Assembly: GCA_022652735.1 (NCBI GenBank) | Contig: JALCRP010000019.1 | Span: 1 to 38,626 of the forward strand | Origin: Faecalibacterium sp. | Lineage (GTDB): Bacteria; Bacillota; Clostridia; Oscillospirales; Ruminococcaceae | Reading direction: 5' to 3' | DNA: 38,626 nt | In this document: positions 8,895 through 17,784 of the stretch, one piece after another | How positions within the stretch are numbered: the first letter of the stretch is position 1 | Layout: each line of letters starts with the position of its first letter | Notes under the pieces: model-generated | What the model saw: the letters and a program-made list of their open reading frames with translations, nothing else | The model's database searches: none | Told to the model about the DNA's origin: nothing | Made by a program: the position numbers and the translations under genes

Positions 8895-9344
8895 ATGAAT
8901 ATCCTGTTTTTTCTGTCCCCTAAGCAGGACCTAATGTATGTGTACGAGGATTTCACCCTGCGCCAGACGCTGGAAAAGTGGGAGAAAAACCGCTATGCTT
9001 CTATCCCTGTGCTGACGCGCAGCGGCGAATATGCGGGCACCTTGACGGAAGGCGACCTTTTGTGGGGCATCAAAAATCTCCACGGCCTTGATCTCGAGGC
9101 TTCCGAGGATGTGCCCATCCGCAGCTTCCCACACAAGCGGGATTACAAGCCCGTCCGCGTGACGACCTCGATGGAAGAACTTCTCGAGGCCGCCAGCAGC
9201 CAGAACTTTGTGCCCGTCGTCGACGACCGAAACATTTTTATCGGCATCGTGCGCCGGCAGGCGATCATCCAGTACCTGATGCATCACGCGGCGCCGGCCG
9301 TTGTCTCCGCCGAAGAAAAGCGGATGGCGGAACTACACGCTTGA
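8895..9344 (+). CDS. CBS-domain pair protein
   Basis: A 149-residue protein made almost entirely of two CBS motifs, the modules that bind adenosine ligands such as AMP, ATP or S-adenosylmethionine. The first is around residues 10-60 (MYVYEDFTLRQTLEKW, IPVLTRSGEYAGTLTEGDLL), the second around 80-135 (TTSMEELLEAAS, VPVVDDRNIFIGIVRR). There is no attached enzyme or transporter domain, so it is probably a stand-alone energy or nucleotide sensor; its partner is unknown. I chose the ATG at 8895 because GAGGAGG lies directly upstream, while the in-frame ATG at 8880 precedes that site. A strong hairpin follows the stop. Confidence 0.85.
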   Translation: MNILFFLSPKQDLMYVYEDFTLRQTLEKWEKNRYASIPVLTRSGEYAGTLTEGDLLWGIKNLHGLDLEASEDVPIRSFPHKRDYKPVRVTTSMEELLEAASSQNFVPVVDDRNIFIGIVRRQAIIQYLMHHAAPAVVSAEEKRMAELHA

Positions 9345-9364
9345 AAGTCCGCATTATAGTACGC

Positions 9365-9420
9365 AGCCTCCTTTATACTGTATCTTGTCAGAAACAAGAC
9401 AGCATAAAGGAGGCTTTTTG
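9365..9420 (+). terminator. Terminator hairpin that contains the next gene's ribosome binding site
   Basis: A 12-bp stem (AGCCTCCTTTAT, 9365-9376, with ATAAAGGAGGCT, 9404-9415) is extended by GT-rich pairs to about 20 bp and is followed by TTTTT. It ends the CBS transcript. Its right arm carries AAAGGAGG (9406-9413), the ribosome binding site of the small gene that starts at 9422. Confidence 0.8.
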
Positions 9421-9421
9421 T

Positions 9422-9538
9422 ATGGCAGACTATGAATTTCGGAATGTGAACGGGCATGTAGAAGTATACAGCCGCAGCGGCAGCTTTTTGTTTTCAGCGG
9501 ATACCGCACAGGAAGCAATGGCCGAACTGGCCGGATAA
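9422..9538 (+). CDS. Small conserved-looking protein, 38 residues
   Basis: A 38-residue protein starting MADYEFRNVNGHVEVY and containing GSFLFSADTAQEAMAEL. The pattern is a short beta meander followed by a helix. I do not recognise a function; I have the impression that similar tiny proteins occur in related Clostridia, but this needs a database search. AAAGGAGG lies nine bases upstream, inside the hairpin at 9365-9415, so translation is probably possible only when that stem is open. No separate promoter fits between the hairpin and the ATG, so expression must come by read-through from the CBS gene or from inside the hairpin (TATACT at 9374-9379). Confidence 0.6.
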   Translation: MADYEFRNVNGHVEVYSRSGSFLFSADTAQEAMAELAG

Positions 9539-9596
9539 GCCTTAAAATGGAAAAAGCAGAAATGTAAAGGAAAAGTCAGAAAAACGTAAAAACCGC

Positions 9597-9626
9597 TTGC
9601 TCACGCTCTGCCGTCAATGCTATAAT
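9597..9626 (+). promoter_or_regulatory. Promoter of the Na/Pi cotransporter gene
   Basis: TTGCTC (9597-9602) and TATAAT (9621-9626) are 18 bases apart. The expected start near 9633 gives a leader of about 68 bases with a small stem (GAGATC/GATCTC, 9658-9677) ahead of the ribosome binding site. Confidence 0.7.
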
Positions 9627-9700
9627 AAAAGTGTTTGCGAAAGCAGGACAGAAATGCGAGATCGGGCAACTGATCTCACCGATAGGGAGCAACAGGCGAT

Positions 9701-11497
9701 ATGGATATTACGCATATTACGTCTCTGCTGGGCGGCGTGGCGCTGTTTTTATATGGCATGACGATCATGGGCGCGGGCCTTGAAAAAGTGGCCGGCGGCA
9801 AGATGCAAAGTGTTTTGCAGCGGCTTACCTCCAGTACGCTCAAAGGCGTTTTGTTCGGCACATTGATTACGGGCGTCATCCAATCCTCGGCGGGCACGGT
9901 TGTGATCTGCATCGGCCTTGTCAACTCCGGCATCATGACGCTGACGCAATCGGTGGGCGTTATTATGGGCGCGAATATCGGCACAACCGTGACGGGCCAG
10001 TTGATTCGCCTTTCGGATATTTCGGGCGACAGCCTGCTGCTGACGCTGATCCAACCAAAAACTTTTGCGCCCGTGGTTGCGTTTTGCGGCATGATCCTGT
10101 ATGTATTTTGCAGAGCGGCCAAGAAAAAGAACATCGGGCAGATTCTGCTCGGCTTTGGCATCCTGTTTACGGGCATGAGCCTGATGGATACGGGCGTGAC
10201 ACCTTTGAAAGAAAGCGCGGCATTTCAGCAGCTGTTTGTTTCGATGTCAAACCCGATTTTGGGGCTTCTGGTGGGGCTTGTCGCCACAGTGGTGATCCAA
10301 TCGTCGTCGGCTTCCGTGGGCATTTTGCAGGCGCTTTCCAGCACGGGTTTAGTTACGTTCGGCTCGGCCATCCCGATTTTGATGGGCGCCCATATCGGCA
10401 CAGCCTTTACGCCGCTTTTAACGGTTGGCGGCTCCTCAAAAGACGGCAAGCGCGCGGCCTTTATACATCTGTATTTCAATATCATCGGCAGCCTTGTGCT
10501 GCTGGTGGGCATTTACGCCATCAAATATACGGTCGGTTTCCCCATGTGGGATGATGTGATGAACAAGGGCGCAATCGCCAACGTCCATACGCTTTCCAGC
10601 GTCATCGCAATGATTTTATTTTTGCCGTTTGCCGGGGTGCTGACAAAGCTCTCCCGCATGACGATCCGCGACAATGAGGAAGAATCGCAGGAGCTTTCGA
10701 TGCCCGTTTTGGACGAGCGCCTGTATAACAGCCCGGCCGTCGCCTTGCAGCAGGCCAAAAGCGCTGTGGTAAAGATGAGCAGCCGCGCCGACCGCAATTT
10801 AAGCCTTGCGGCGCCGCTTTTGGTAACGTATGATGTGGATACCGTGGCGCGCGTGAACGTGCGCGAAAACCTGATCGACCGTATGGAGGTTACGATCACA
10901 AACTACCTCATCAAGCTGGCCGACTGTGAGCTTACGGACGAAGAAAGCCATACCGTCAGCGAGCTGCTGAACTTTGTAACGGAATATGAGCGCATCGGCG
11001 ATTACGCGGTGAACCTGACGGAAAGCGCCGGCGAACTATCAGATAAGGAAGTGCATTTCAGCGAGCAGGCGCGCCGTGAGGTGATGCTGCTGAGCAGCGC
11101 CGTCGAGGAAGTAGTGGGGCTGGCAAACCGTGCCTTTGCCGAGGGCGATGCCCATGCCGCGGCCAGCGTAGAGCCGCTGGAAGAGACAATCGACGATTTG
11201 TGCGAAACCCTGCGCAGCCAGCATATTTCTCGCCTGAAAGACGGCGTGTGCCAGATTGATACGGGCGTGGTATTTTTGGATGTACTGAACAATATGGAGC
11301 GTATCGCCGACCACTGCTCGAATATTGCGGCGCGCCTGATCGGCATGGAAAGCGGCGATGAACTGGATGCACATAAGCTCAAGCGCATCCTGCACGAGAC
11401 GACGGGCGGCGATTACGGCAGCCAGCTGGCAGAATACCGCCATAAGTATCTGGATGCACTGAACGGCTTGAAAGAGCCTTTGACGCTGCCGCAGTAA
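9701..11497 (+). CDS. Na/Pi cotransporter family protein with PhoU-like domain
   Basis: A 598-residue membrane protein. The first 320 residues hold two repeats of the Na/Pi-cotransporter (NptA/PNaS) fold, each with its QSS signature: QSSAGTVV at 61-68 and QSSSASVG near residue 200. Residues 350-570 form a cytoplasmic helical PhoU-like domain (TEYERIGDYAVNLTE, LNNMERIADHCSNIA). The family imports phosphate with sodium or exports it, and the PhoU-like part is thought to regulate this. The ATG at 9701 follows a GGGAGC-type site (9685-9690), and the membrane repeat begins at once. It is transcribed alone, from the promoter at 9597-9626 to the terminator at 11595-11646. Confidence 0.93.
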   Translation: MDITHITSLLGGVALFLYGMTIMGAGLEKVAGGKMQSVLQRLTSSTLKGVLFGTLITGVIQSSAGTVVICIGLVNSGIMTLTQSVGVIMGANIGTTVTGQLIRLSDISGDSLLLTLIQPKTFAPVVAFCGMILYVFCRAAKKKNIGQILLGFGILFTGMSLMDTGVTPLKESAAFQQLFVSMSNPILGLLVGLVATVVIQSSSASVGILQALSSTGLVTFGSAIPILMGAHIGTAFTPLLTVGGSSKDGKRAAFIHLYFNIIGSLVLLVGIYAIKYTVGFPMWDDVMNKGAIANVHTLSSVIAMILFLPFAGVLTKLSRMTIRDNEEESQELSMPVLDERLYNSPAVALQQAKSAVVKMSSRADRNLSLAAPLLVTYDVDTVARVNVRENLIDRMEVTITNYLIKLADCELTDEESHTVSELLNFVTEYERIGDYAVNLTESAGELSDKEVHFSEQARREVMLLSSAVEEVVGLANRAFAEGDAHAAASVEPLEETIDDLCETLRSQHISRLKDGVCQIDTGVVFLDVLNNMERIADHCSNIAARLIGMESGDELDAHKLKRILHETTGGDYGSQLAEYRHKYLDALNGLKEPLTLPQ

Positions 11498-11594
11498 AGC
11501 GGCGCAAAGGCAGGATACCTTTGCCGAGCCGCCGCGCACAAAAACTGTGCGGGAAAGTTTTTTCGAAACAGGGCGGGCGGCAAATATACAAAAC

Positions 11595-11646
11595 AAAAAA
11601 GGCGCAGGCCACGGAGAAAATTCCGTTTCCTGCGCCTTTTATTTTA
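11595..11646. terminator. Bidirectional terminator between convergent genes
   Basis: AAAAGGCGCAGG pairs with CCTGCGCCTTTT around an inner stem (ACGGA/TCCGT). A and T runs on either side serve both the Na/Pi cotransporter gene and pyrG. Confidence 0.88.
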
Positions 11647-11665
11647 TTGGTTTTTCGCGCCCGGT

Positions 11666-13282
11666 TTACTGCTCGCTGTCGCGCTTTTGCAGCGAAGCGG
11701 CAATAAACGCTTTGAACAGCGGATGTGCGCGGTTCGGGCGGCTCTTGAATTCCGGGTGGAACTGGACGCCCACATGGAACGGGCGGCCAGGCAGCTCTAC
11801 GGTTTCAACAAGGCGCTCGTCGGGGCTGGTGCCGGAGATCACAAGGCCCTTCTCCTGCATAGCGGCACGGTAATCGTTGTTGAACTCATAGCGGTGGCGA
11901 TGACGCTCCCAGATGGAATCGGTGCCGTAGCAGGCAGCCATCTTCGTGCCCGCCACGATCTTGCACGGGTACTTGCCGAGGCGCATTGTGCCACCCTTGG
12001 GGATGTTGCCCTGTTGGTCGGCCATCAGGGCAATGACATTGTGTGTGCCACACGGCGTAAACTCGCCGCTGTTGGCATCGGCATAGCCCAACACATTGCG
12101 GGCAAACTCCATCACCATGATCTGCATGCCGAGGCAGATGCCGAAATAGGGGATATTGTTTTCGCGCGCATACTGCGCGGCCTGAATCATGCCCTCGATG
12201 CCGCGATCGCCAAAGCCGCCCGGCACGATGATGCCGTCGACGCCGGCAAAGGCCTCGGCGCAGTGCTCCTGGCTAAGCAAATTTTCGCTGTCTACCCACT
12301 TGATCTCTACTTGAGATTCGTTTTCAAAGCCCGCGTGGTACAGGCTTTCCATCACGGAAAGATAGGCATCGTGCAGTTTGACATACTTGCCTACAAGCGC
12401 GATCGTGCAGGTTTTGGTGCGCGTGGCGATGCGGGAGATCATCGCCTTCCAGTCGTCAAGGTCCGGCTCCGGCGCGTCCAGCGCCAGCTTGCGGCAGACG
12501 ACATTATCAAGGCCGCCGGCATGCAGCATCAGCGGGCACTGATACAGGCTTGGCATGGTAAGGTTTTCAATCACGCAATCAGCCGGCACGTTGCAGAACG
12601 TGCTGATCTTGCGGCGGATCTCACTGCCGACGGAGCCGTCGGCGCGCAGAACGATCACGTTTGGCACGATGCCCATGCCCTGCAGCTCCTTGACGGAGTG
12701 CTGTGCGGGTTTAGATTTGTACTCATCCGAGCCGGAAATATACGGCACGAGCACCACATGGATATAACAGCAGTTTTCCGGCCCCTGCTCGAGGCCCACC
12801 TGGCGGATGGCCTCCAAAAACGGCTGGCTTTCAATGTCGCCTGTGGTGCCGCCGATTTCAGTAATTACCACGTCGGCGCCCGTGCTGGAAGCCAGATTGT
12901 AGATATAGCTTTTGATTTCGTTGGTGATGTGCGGAATGATCTGGACAGTCTGGCCAAGGTAGGCGCCCTGACGCTCCTTGTTCAAAACGTTCCAGTACAC
13001 CTTGCCGGTGGTCAGGTTGGAATACTTGTTCAGGTCCTCGTCGATGAAGCGCTCGTAATGGCCGAGGTCAAGGTCTGTCTCGGTGCCATCGTCGGTCACA
13101 AATACCTCGCCATGCTGCAGCGGGCTCATCGTGCCGGGGTCAACGTTCACATACGGATCGAGCTTCTGGCTGGCCACTTTTAGCCCGCGGCACTTCAAAA
13201 GCCGGCCCAGCGAAGCCGCCGTGATGCCTTTTCCGAGGCCGGAAACCACGCCGCCCGTAACGAAAATATACTTCGTCGCCAT
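11666..13282 (-). CDS. pyrG: CTP synthase
   Basis: A 538-residue enzyme that makes CTP from UTP, ATP and glutamine in the cytoplasm. The N-terminal synthase domain starts with [16 protein letters not shown] (the P-loop-like motif) and contains GGTTGDIES; the C-terminal glutamine amidotransferase has the nucleophile block YFGICLGMQ and HPEFKSRP. Length is normal. GGGAGG lies 10 bases before the ATG at 13282; the ATG nine bases further upstream would overlap that site. The only visible promoter lies upstream of a terminator hairpin, so expression is probably controlled by attenuation (see 13309-13343). It is next to glutamine metabolism genes, and glutamine is its nitrogen donor. Confidence 0.98.
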   Translation of the reverse strand: MATKYIFVTGGVVSGLGKGITAASLGRLLKCRGLKVASQKLDPYVNVDPGTMSPLQHGEVFVTDDGTETDLDLGHYERFIDEDLNKYSNLTTGKVYWNVLNKERQGAYLGQTVQIIPHITNEIKSYIYNLASSTGADVVITEIGGTTGDIESQPFLEAIRQVGLEQGPENCCYIHVVLVPYISGSDEYKSKPAQHSVKELQGMGIVPNVIVLRADGSVGSEIRRKISTFCNVPADCVIENLTMPSLYQCPLMLHAGGLDNVVCRKLALDAPEPDLDDWKAMISRIATRTKTCTIALVGKYVKLHDAYLSVMESLYHAGFENESQVEIKWVDSENLLSQEHCAEAFAGVDGIIVPGGFGDRGIEGMIQAAQYARENNIPYFGICLGMQIMVMEFARNVLGYADANSGEFTPCGTHNVIALMADQQGNIPKGGTMRLGKYPCKIVAGTKMAACYGTDSIWERHRHRYEFNNDYRAAMQEKGLVISGTSPDERLVETVELPGRPFHVGVQFHPEFKSRPNRAHPLFKAFIAASLQKRDSEQ

Positions 13283-13308
13283 TATTATCATTCCTCCCTG
13301 TTCCACAG

Positions 13309-13343
13309 AAAAAAGGCCCACCGAAGCGTTCGGCGCGCCTTTG
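13309..13343 (-). terminator. Terminator-like hairpin in the pyrG leader (probable attenuator)
   Basis: On the minus strand AAGGCGCGCCGAA pairs with TTCGGTGGGCCTT, leaving two mismatches and a 3-base loop, followed by seven Ts. It begins about 20 bases downstream of the expected transcript start and ends 26 bases before the pyrG ATG. No second promoter fits after it. Confidence 0.75.
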
Positions 13344-13369
13344 CCCAACACCAAACCATAACAGTGTTT

Positions 13370-13399
13370 ATTATACACTATCCGGCTCTAAAGAATCAA
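13370..13399 (-). promoter_or_regulatory. Promoter of pyrG, overlapping the ANTAR gene's end
   Basis: TTGATT (13394-13399) and TATAAT (13370-13375) are separated by 18 bases on the minus strand. The -10 box overlaps the stop codon of the ANTAR gene. Confidence 0.65.
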
Positions 13400-13949
13400 G
13401 GATTTGTTTTGCAATATCGCCGCGGTTCTGGCGCGTATCCATTGCCTGCTTTTCGATATAGTGATGCGCCTCGGCCTCTGTCATGCCTTTCTGCGTAATG
13501 AGAAAAACTTTTGCCCGGCTGACAAGCCGCACCTGCGCGATTTTTTCCTCAAGGCGGCGGTTCTCCTCCCGCAGCTTTTGCAGGCGATGGTTGCCGGCGG
13601 CCGCCATGTGAATCACCTGTGAAAAAAGCGCATTGGAAAACGGCTTTGGCACAACCATCACGCCGTACTCGCTGATTTTGGCCTCCATCTGTTCGGCCGC
13701 GGCCGCTTTTACGAGAAAGATCACGCCCGCATCTGTTTTGTCCATTGCGTCCATGCAAAATTCATGCCCGAACTCATCCGGCAGCGGCGCGTTGACGACG
13801 ACAAGCTCAAAATCGCCGTCGTCCAAACGGCGCCGCGCCTCGGCGGCGCTCGGCACGATCAGCGGCCGCGCATAGCCCATGCCGGCGAGATGGCCGGCAA
13901 GGTATTCATTGGCGCTTTCGCCCGCGCTTACGATGAGAGCACGCCCCAT
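13371..13949 (-). CDS. ANTAR-domain antiterminator with pseudo-receiver domain
   Basis: A 192-residue regulator. The N-terminal 120 residues have a response-regulator fold, but the phospho-acceptor position reads VVVNAPLP, with Asn in place of Asp, and the acidic pair near the N-terminus is missing; the late Lys (VVPKPF) is kept. A coiled coil ([18 protein letters not shown]) leads to the ANTAR RNA-binding domain, with [19 protein letters not shown] and the conserved Ala/Arg positions. ANTAR proteins bind paired hairpins in leader RNA and prevent termination. The gene follows glnA by 36 bases and is beside glnN, so glutamine synthetase leaders are the likely targets (inference). The altered receiver suggests control by a ligand or partner rather than phosphorylation. 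Confidence 0.88.
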   Translation of the reverse strand: MGRALIVSAGESANEYLAGHLAGMGYARPLIVPSAAEARRRLDDGDFELVVVNAPLPDEFGHEFCMDAMDKTDAGVIFLVKAAAAEQMEAKISEYGVMVVPKPFSNALFSQVIHMAAAGNHRLQKLREENRRLEEKIAQVRLVSRAKVFLITQKGMTEAEAHHYIEKQAMDTRQNRGDIAKQILDSLEPDSV

Positions 13950-13985
13950 TGCGCATCCCCCCTTTCTGCTTACAGCTCCACGAAA

Positions 13986-15299
13986 TCAGACGGACAAAAA
14001 GTATTTGTTCCGTTCAAATTCGGCGGGGTCGCTTGCAGCGGCAAGCTCGGCCGAGCGGCGCTCCTGCTCGGCATAATAGCGCTCGGCAAGGCCGGCGGGC
14101 AGGACGCTTTGCACAAGGGCACTTGCCTTGGCCAGCGCTACGGCGTCCGTCAGGGTGGCGGGCAGGCTTTCCAGCCCATCGGCCGTGTGCGCGGCAAAAA
14201 GGTTTTTGTTGACGGGCGGCTGTAGGTGCAGATGCCGCTCGATGCCGTCCAGCCCGGCGGCCATGATAACGGCGAAAGCCAGATATGGGTTGCAGGCCGG
14301 GTCGGGGCTGCGCAGCTCCATGCGGCAGCTTTCGCCCGTGACGGCCGGAATGCGCACAAGTTGGCTGCGGTTTTCACGGCTCCAGCTGACAAAACGCGGC
14401 GCTTCGCAGGCGCCAAAGCGCGCATAGCTGTTCGGCAGGGGATTGGTAAAAGCTGTCAGCTCCCGCACGTGGGCAAGGATGCCGGCCATAAAGCTGCCGG
14501 CGGTGCTGTCGGGCGCGATGTCGCCCTCAAACAGGTTCTTGCCGTCCTTTGTCAGAGAAAGGTTGATGTGCAGCCCGCTGCCCGCCTGCGCGGCCAAGGG
14601 CTTTGGCATAAAGCTGGCATGCAGGCCGCTGCGGGAGGCCACCGCGCGCACGATCTGTTTGAACATCATCACATTGTCGGCCGTTTTCAGCGCGTTGGCA
14701 TAGTGAAAATCAATTTCGTTCTGGCCGTCGCCGCTTTCGTGATGGCTGTGCTCGGGCGAAAGGCCCATTTCCTCCATCGTAAGGCAAATTTCGCGGCGCA
14801 TGTTTTCGCCGGCGTCCAGCGGCGCTACATCAAAATAGCCGCCGTGATCCAGCGGGATACGGGTCGGGTGGCCCTGATCGTCGCTTTCAAACAGGTAAAA
14901 CTCGCATTCCGCGCCGATATTACAGGTAAGCCCAAGCTCCTTGTAGCGGCGGACAATACCGCGCAAAATACCGCGGCAGTTGCCCTCAAATGCCGCGCCG
15001 TCCGGGCGGTAGACATCGCAGAAAAGCTGCATCACGCGGCCTTCTGTCGGGCGCCAAGGCAGGATCGTCACAGTCGAAAGGTCGGGCTTAAGCACAAGGT
15101 CGCTTTCTTCGACGTTCATAAAGCCTGCAATGGAGCTGCCGTCGAAGCTGACACCTTCGGCCAGCGCCTTGGGCATATCGCTGGCCATCACGGCAATGTT
15201 TTTTTGTACGCCAAAAATATCACAAAAGGCAAAGCGCACAAATTTGACGTTGTGATCTTCGACGAAATCCAGAATATCCTGTGCGGTGGTGTAGCTCAT
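13986..15299 (-). CDS. glnA: Glutamine synthetase, type I
   Basis: A 437-residue enzyme joining ammonia to glutamate at the cost of ATP. The beta-grasp N-terminus contains VSFDGSSIAGFMNVEESD, and the catalytic domain has the motifs GQNEIDFHYANAL, GSGLHINLSL and the C-terminal RMELRSPDPACNPYLAFA. It is slightly shorter than the 440-475 residues common in the family. The start at 15299 has GGAGG eight bases upstream. The gene leads a unit with the ANTAR regulator 36 bases downstream. It lies directly after glnN but is separated from it by a terminator, so the two synthetases can be controlled independently. Confidence 0.96.
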   Translation of the reverse strand: MSYTTAQDILDFVEDHNVKFVRFAFCDIFGVQKNIAVMASDMPKALAEGVSFDGSSIAGFMNVEESDLVLKPDLSTVTILPWRPTEGRVMQLFCDVYRPDGAAFEGNCRGILRGIVRRYKELGLTCNIGAECEFYLFESDDQGHPTRIPLDHGGYFDVAPLDAGENMRREICLTMEEMGLSPEHSHHESGDGQNEIDFHYANALKTADNVMMFKQIVRAVASRSGLHASFMPKPLAAQAGSGLHINLSLTKDGKNLFEGDIAPDSTAGSFMAGILAHVRELTAFTNPLPNSYARFGACEAPRFVSWSRENRSQLVRIPAVTGESCRMELRSPDPACNPYLAFAVIMAAGLDGIERHLHLQPPVNKNLFAAHTADGLESLPATLTDAVALAKASALVQSVLPAGLAERYYAEQERRSAELAAASDPAEFERNKYFLSV

Positions 15300-15340
15300 G
15301 TTTTTATCCTCCGATCGGGCAAAGCGCGGCGGGCGAAACG

Positions 15341-15394
15341 GCCGGCAGAAAGATTTGCCGGCGCAACCATGCTGAAAAAACAGGCGAAAGCGCC
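15341..15394 (-). promoter_or_regulatory. Structured leader of glnA
   Basis: On the minus strand a short stem GGCG-CTTT-CGCC (15383-15394) is followed by TGTTTTTT, and then by a 6-bp stem GCCGGC/GCCGGC with a 10-base loop (15341-15362), before the glnA ribosome binding site. The first is terminator-like. This may be an ANTAR target, but I do not see the classic pair of six-base loops. No clear promoter was found between this and the glnN terminator. Confidence 0.35.
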
Positions 15395-15439
15395 GACAAA
15401 AAGGGCACCTTTGCGGGATGTGGCGCTGCCCCCTAAAAC

Positions 15440-15476
15440 GCCTAAAGGCCCACCCCGGATGGGGCGGGTCTTTAGG
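15440..15476 (-). terminator. Terminator of glnN
   Basis: GCCTAAAGACCCGCCCC pairs with GGGGTGGGCCTTTAGGC around a 4-base loop on the minus strand, followed by GTTTTAG. It lies 54 bases after the glnN stop. Confidence 0.75.
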
Positions 15477-15529
15477 CTGGTGTAAGAAATAGGAAAAGGA
15501 GAATGGCTTTTTAAGGCCACAGCGGCGTA

Positions 15530-17617
15530 TTACTCAACGTAATACAGCATCTGGCTGTAGCTGGGCAGCGGCCAGTATTCTTCTCCGCACAGAACTTCGG
15601 CGGCATCCGCCGAAGCGCGCAGCGCATCCATTGCGGGGATCACGCTGTCGTGGAAGAAGGCGGCCTTTGCGATCTCGTCCATGCATTTGGCGGCATCGAC
15701 GGCCTGCTGCAGGTGTTCGCAGGCTTCGCTCATGCCGTCGGCATCGGCGGCAAGGTGCGTAAGCGCTTCTGTCTCGGCTTTGCAGCTGAGCGTGGCGCTG
15801 ACGGCCTTTTTCGCGCTGATCGTCTGGGCAAGGGTGCCCATGTATTCGGTAACGGCGGGCAGCAGCTGCTTGCGCGCCATTTCCAGCATTGTCAATGCTT
15901 CGATGTTGATAATCTTGGAGTAATGCTCCACTTCAACCTCGTAGCGGCTTTCCATCTCGGTTTTGGTCAGGACGCCGAACTCTTCCATCAGGGAGATGTT
16001 CTTCGCGTCGATCAAAGCCGGCAAAGCGGCGGGCGTATACTTTTTGTTGGGCAGGCCGCGCTTTTCGGCTTCGGCCTCCCACTCGGCCGAGTAGCCGTTG
16101 CCGTTGAAGATCACGCGGCGATGGTCGTGGATCGTGCGCTTGACAAGCGCGATTACGGCGGCGCGGAAATCCGAGGCGCTTTCCAGCTCGTCGGCATAGC
16201 CCTTCAGCTCTTTGGCGACGGCGGTGTTCAAAATCGTGTTGGCATCGCTCAGGTTTTCGGCCGAGCCGGGCATGCGGAACTCAAACTTGTTGCCCGTAAA
16301 GGCGAACGGAGAGGTACGGTTGCGGTCGGTGGTATCTTTCGAGAACTTCGGCAGCACATCCACGCCCAAATCCATCTTCATCTTGACGGGGCCGGCATAC
16401 GGAGAATCGGAAGCGATCGCGTCGATCACAGCTTCCAGCTCTTCGCCGACAAAGATCGAGATGATGGCCGGGGGCGCCTCGTTGGCGCCAAGGCGGTGAT
16501 CGTTGCCCGGGGTAGCGACAGAGGTGCGCAGCAAATCAGCGTATTCGTCGACAGCCTTGATGACGGCGGCCAAGAATACTAAGAACTGCAAGTTTTCCAT
16601 CGGCGTTTTGCCGGGGTCAAGCAGGTTTTCGTGGCGGGTGCTCATCGACCAGTTGTTGTGCTTGCCGCTGCCATTGACGCCCTCAAAGGGCTTTTCGTGC
16701 TGCAGGCAGACAAGGCCGTGCTTTTCGGCAACCTTCTTCATCATTTCCATCGTAAGCAGGTTGTGGTCGATGGCGACATTGGTAGTATCAAAGATCGGGG
16801 CCAGCTCATGCTGGCACGGGGCAACCTCGTTATGCTTGGTTTTTGCCGGGATGCCCAGCTGCCACAGCTCATTGTCCAGATCCTTCATGAAATCGGAAAC
16901 GCACGGGCGGAGGGTACCGAAATAGTGCTCTTCCAGCTCCTGCCCTTTGGCAGAAGGCGCACCGAACAAAGTGCGGCCGGTAAGGATCAGATCCTGACGG
17001 GCAAGATAATCTTCTTTCTTGATAAGGAAATACTCCTGCTCGGGGCCGACAGTTGTAGAAACATATTCACAGTCCTTGCCAAAAAGCTTGAGGATACGGC
17101 AAGCCTGTACGGAAAGCGCATTCATGGAGCGCAGAAGCGGGGTTTTCTTATCCAGCGCCTCGCCGGTGTAGCTGCAAAACGCCGTCGGGATGCACAATAC
17201 GTCATCCTTGATAAAGGCATAGCTGGTGGGGTCCCATGCGGTATAGCCGCGGGCTTCGCAGGTGGCGCGCAAGCCGCCGGAAGGGAAGGAGGAAGCATCC
17301 GGCTCGCCTTTTACAAGCTCTTTGCCGGAAAACTCCATGATCGCGGTGCCGTCGCCCTGCGGCGAAACAAAGCCGTCATGCTTTTCACTGGTGATGCCCG
17401 TTAAAGGCTGGAACCAGTGGGTATAGTGGGTTGCGCCCTGCTCAATGGCCCAGCGCTTCATCACGCTGGCCACGACGTTCGCAACTTCGATGTCCAGCGG
17501 CTTGCCGTTGTGCAGCGTGGCCTTCAGGCTCTGATAGGTCGCGCTCGGCAGGCGCTCTTTCATGACATGCTCGTTGAATACTTTGCTGCCGTAGATTTCC
17601 ATCACGTTTGCTGCCAT
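15530..17617 (-). CDS. glnN: Glutamine synthetase, type III
   Basis: A 695-residue protein of the type III glutamine synthetase family, a large dodecameric enzyme found in Bacteroidetes, cyanobacteria and Clostridia. The N-terminal GSIII domain contains [12 protein letters not shown] and EKHDGFVSP; the catalytic part has [23 protein letters not shown] and the [10 protein letters not shown] block. The C-terminal 120 residues are helical, as is usual. GGAG lies upstream of the ATG at 17617 with normal spacing. It has its own promoter and a structured leader, and stands before glnA and the ANTAR gene in the same direction. Two glutamine synthetases of different type suggest distinct conditions of use. 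Confidence 0.97.
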   Translation of the reverse strand: MAANVMEIYGSKVFNEHVMKERLPSATYQSLKATLHNGKPLDIEVANVVASVMKRWAIEQGATHYTHWFQPLTGITSEKHDGFVSPQGDGTAIMEFSGKELVKGEPDASSFPSGGLRATCEARGYTAWDPTSYAFIKDDVLCIPTAFCSYTGEALDKKTPLLRSMNALSVQACRILKLFGKDCEYVSTTVGPEQEYFLIKKEDYLARQDLILTGRTLFGAPSAKGQELEEHYFGTLRPCVSDFMKDLDNELWQLGIPAKTKHNEVAPCQHELAPIFDTTNVAIDHNLLTMEMMKKVAEKHGLVCLQHEKPFEGVNGSGKHNNWSMSTRHENLLDPGKTPMENLQFLVFLAAVIKAVDEYADLLRTSVATPGNDHRLGANEAPPAIISIFVGEELEAVIDAIASDSPYAGPVKMKMDLGVDVLPKFSKDTTDRNRTSPFAFTGNKFEFRMPGSAENLSDANTILNTAVAKELKGYADELESASDFRAAVIALVKRTIHDHRRVIFNGNGYSAEWEAEAEKRGLPNKKYTPAALPALIDAKNISLMEEFGVLTKTEMESRYEVEVEHYSKIINIEALTMLEMARKQLLPAVTEYMGTLAQTISAKKAVSATLSCKAETEALTHLAADADGMSEACEHLQQAVDAAKCMDEIAKAAFFHDSVIPAMDALRASADAAEVLCGEEYWPLPSYSQMLYYVE

Positions 17618-17749
17618 AATCCTACTCCTTCACAAGCTCAGTCACTCGACGGTTTTTCTGCCCCTCTATTGCAGGAAAGCCGCGTAAGTGCGGATATAAC
17701 ACGAAACGGCGCTGCGAGTCTATGGACCCACAGCGCCGTTGCTGTTTAT
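17618..17749 (-). promoter_or_regulatory. Structured 5' leader of glnN, candidate ANTAR target
   Basis: The expected 130-base leader starts almost at once with a long hairpin (17705-17740): ACGGCGCTG pairs with CAGCGCCGT, with an inner stem GGGTC/GACTC and a 4-base loop, followed by TTTCGTGTT as a weak terminator. Next comes CCGC-ACTTAC-GCGG, a hairpin with a six-base loop, and a CTGC/GCAG stem. ANTAR targets are paired hairpins with six-base loops beginning A and with G at position four; the loop here begins with A but lacks that G. Regulation by ANTAR is therefore plausible but not shown. Confidence 0.5.
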
Positions 17750-17755
17750 GAAATG

Positions 17756-17784
17756 ATTATAATTCTTCCCCTAACGGTTGGCAA
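17756..17784 (-). promoter_or_regulatory. Promoter of glnN
   Basis: TTGCCA (17779-17784) and a perfect TATAAT (17756-17761) are 17 bases apart on the minus strand, about 140 bases before the glnN start. It lies in the gap after the RlmI-like gene. The gap itself (17785-17909) holds G+C-rich partial hairpins but no clear terminator. Confidence 0.8.

Noticed and set aside
9640..9700. Possible riboswitch before the Na/Pi cotransporter gene
   Set aside because: Only a short GAGATC/GATCTC stem is visible in a 68-base leader; it does not match any aptamer consensus that I can recall.
11687..13183. Long rightward open frame of 498 codons across pyrG
   Set aside because: It is the antisense shadow of pyrG, rich in Ala, His and Arg without domain signals; GC-rich codon bias produces such frames throughout the core region.
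14226..15485. Rightward open frame of 419 codons across glnA
   Set aside because: Antisense shadow of glnA without ribosome binding site or family features.
17618..17749. T-box or glutamine riboswitch in the glnN leader
   Set aside because: No T-box sequence or specifier loop is seen, and the known glutamine aptamer is described from cyanobacteria and marine phage; the hairpins are reported as a candidate ANTAR leader only.
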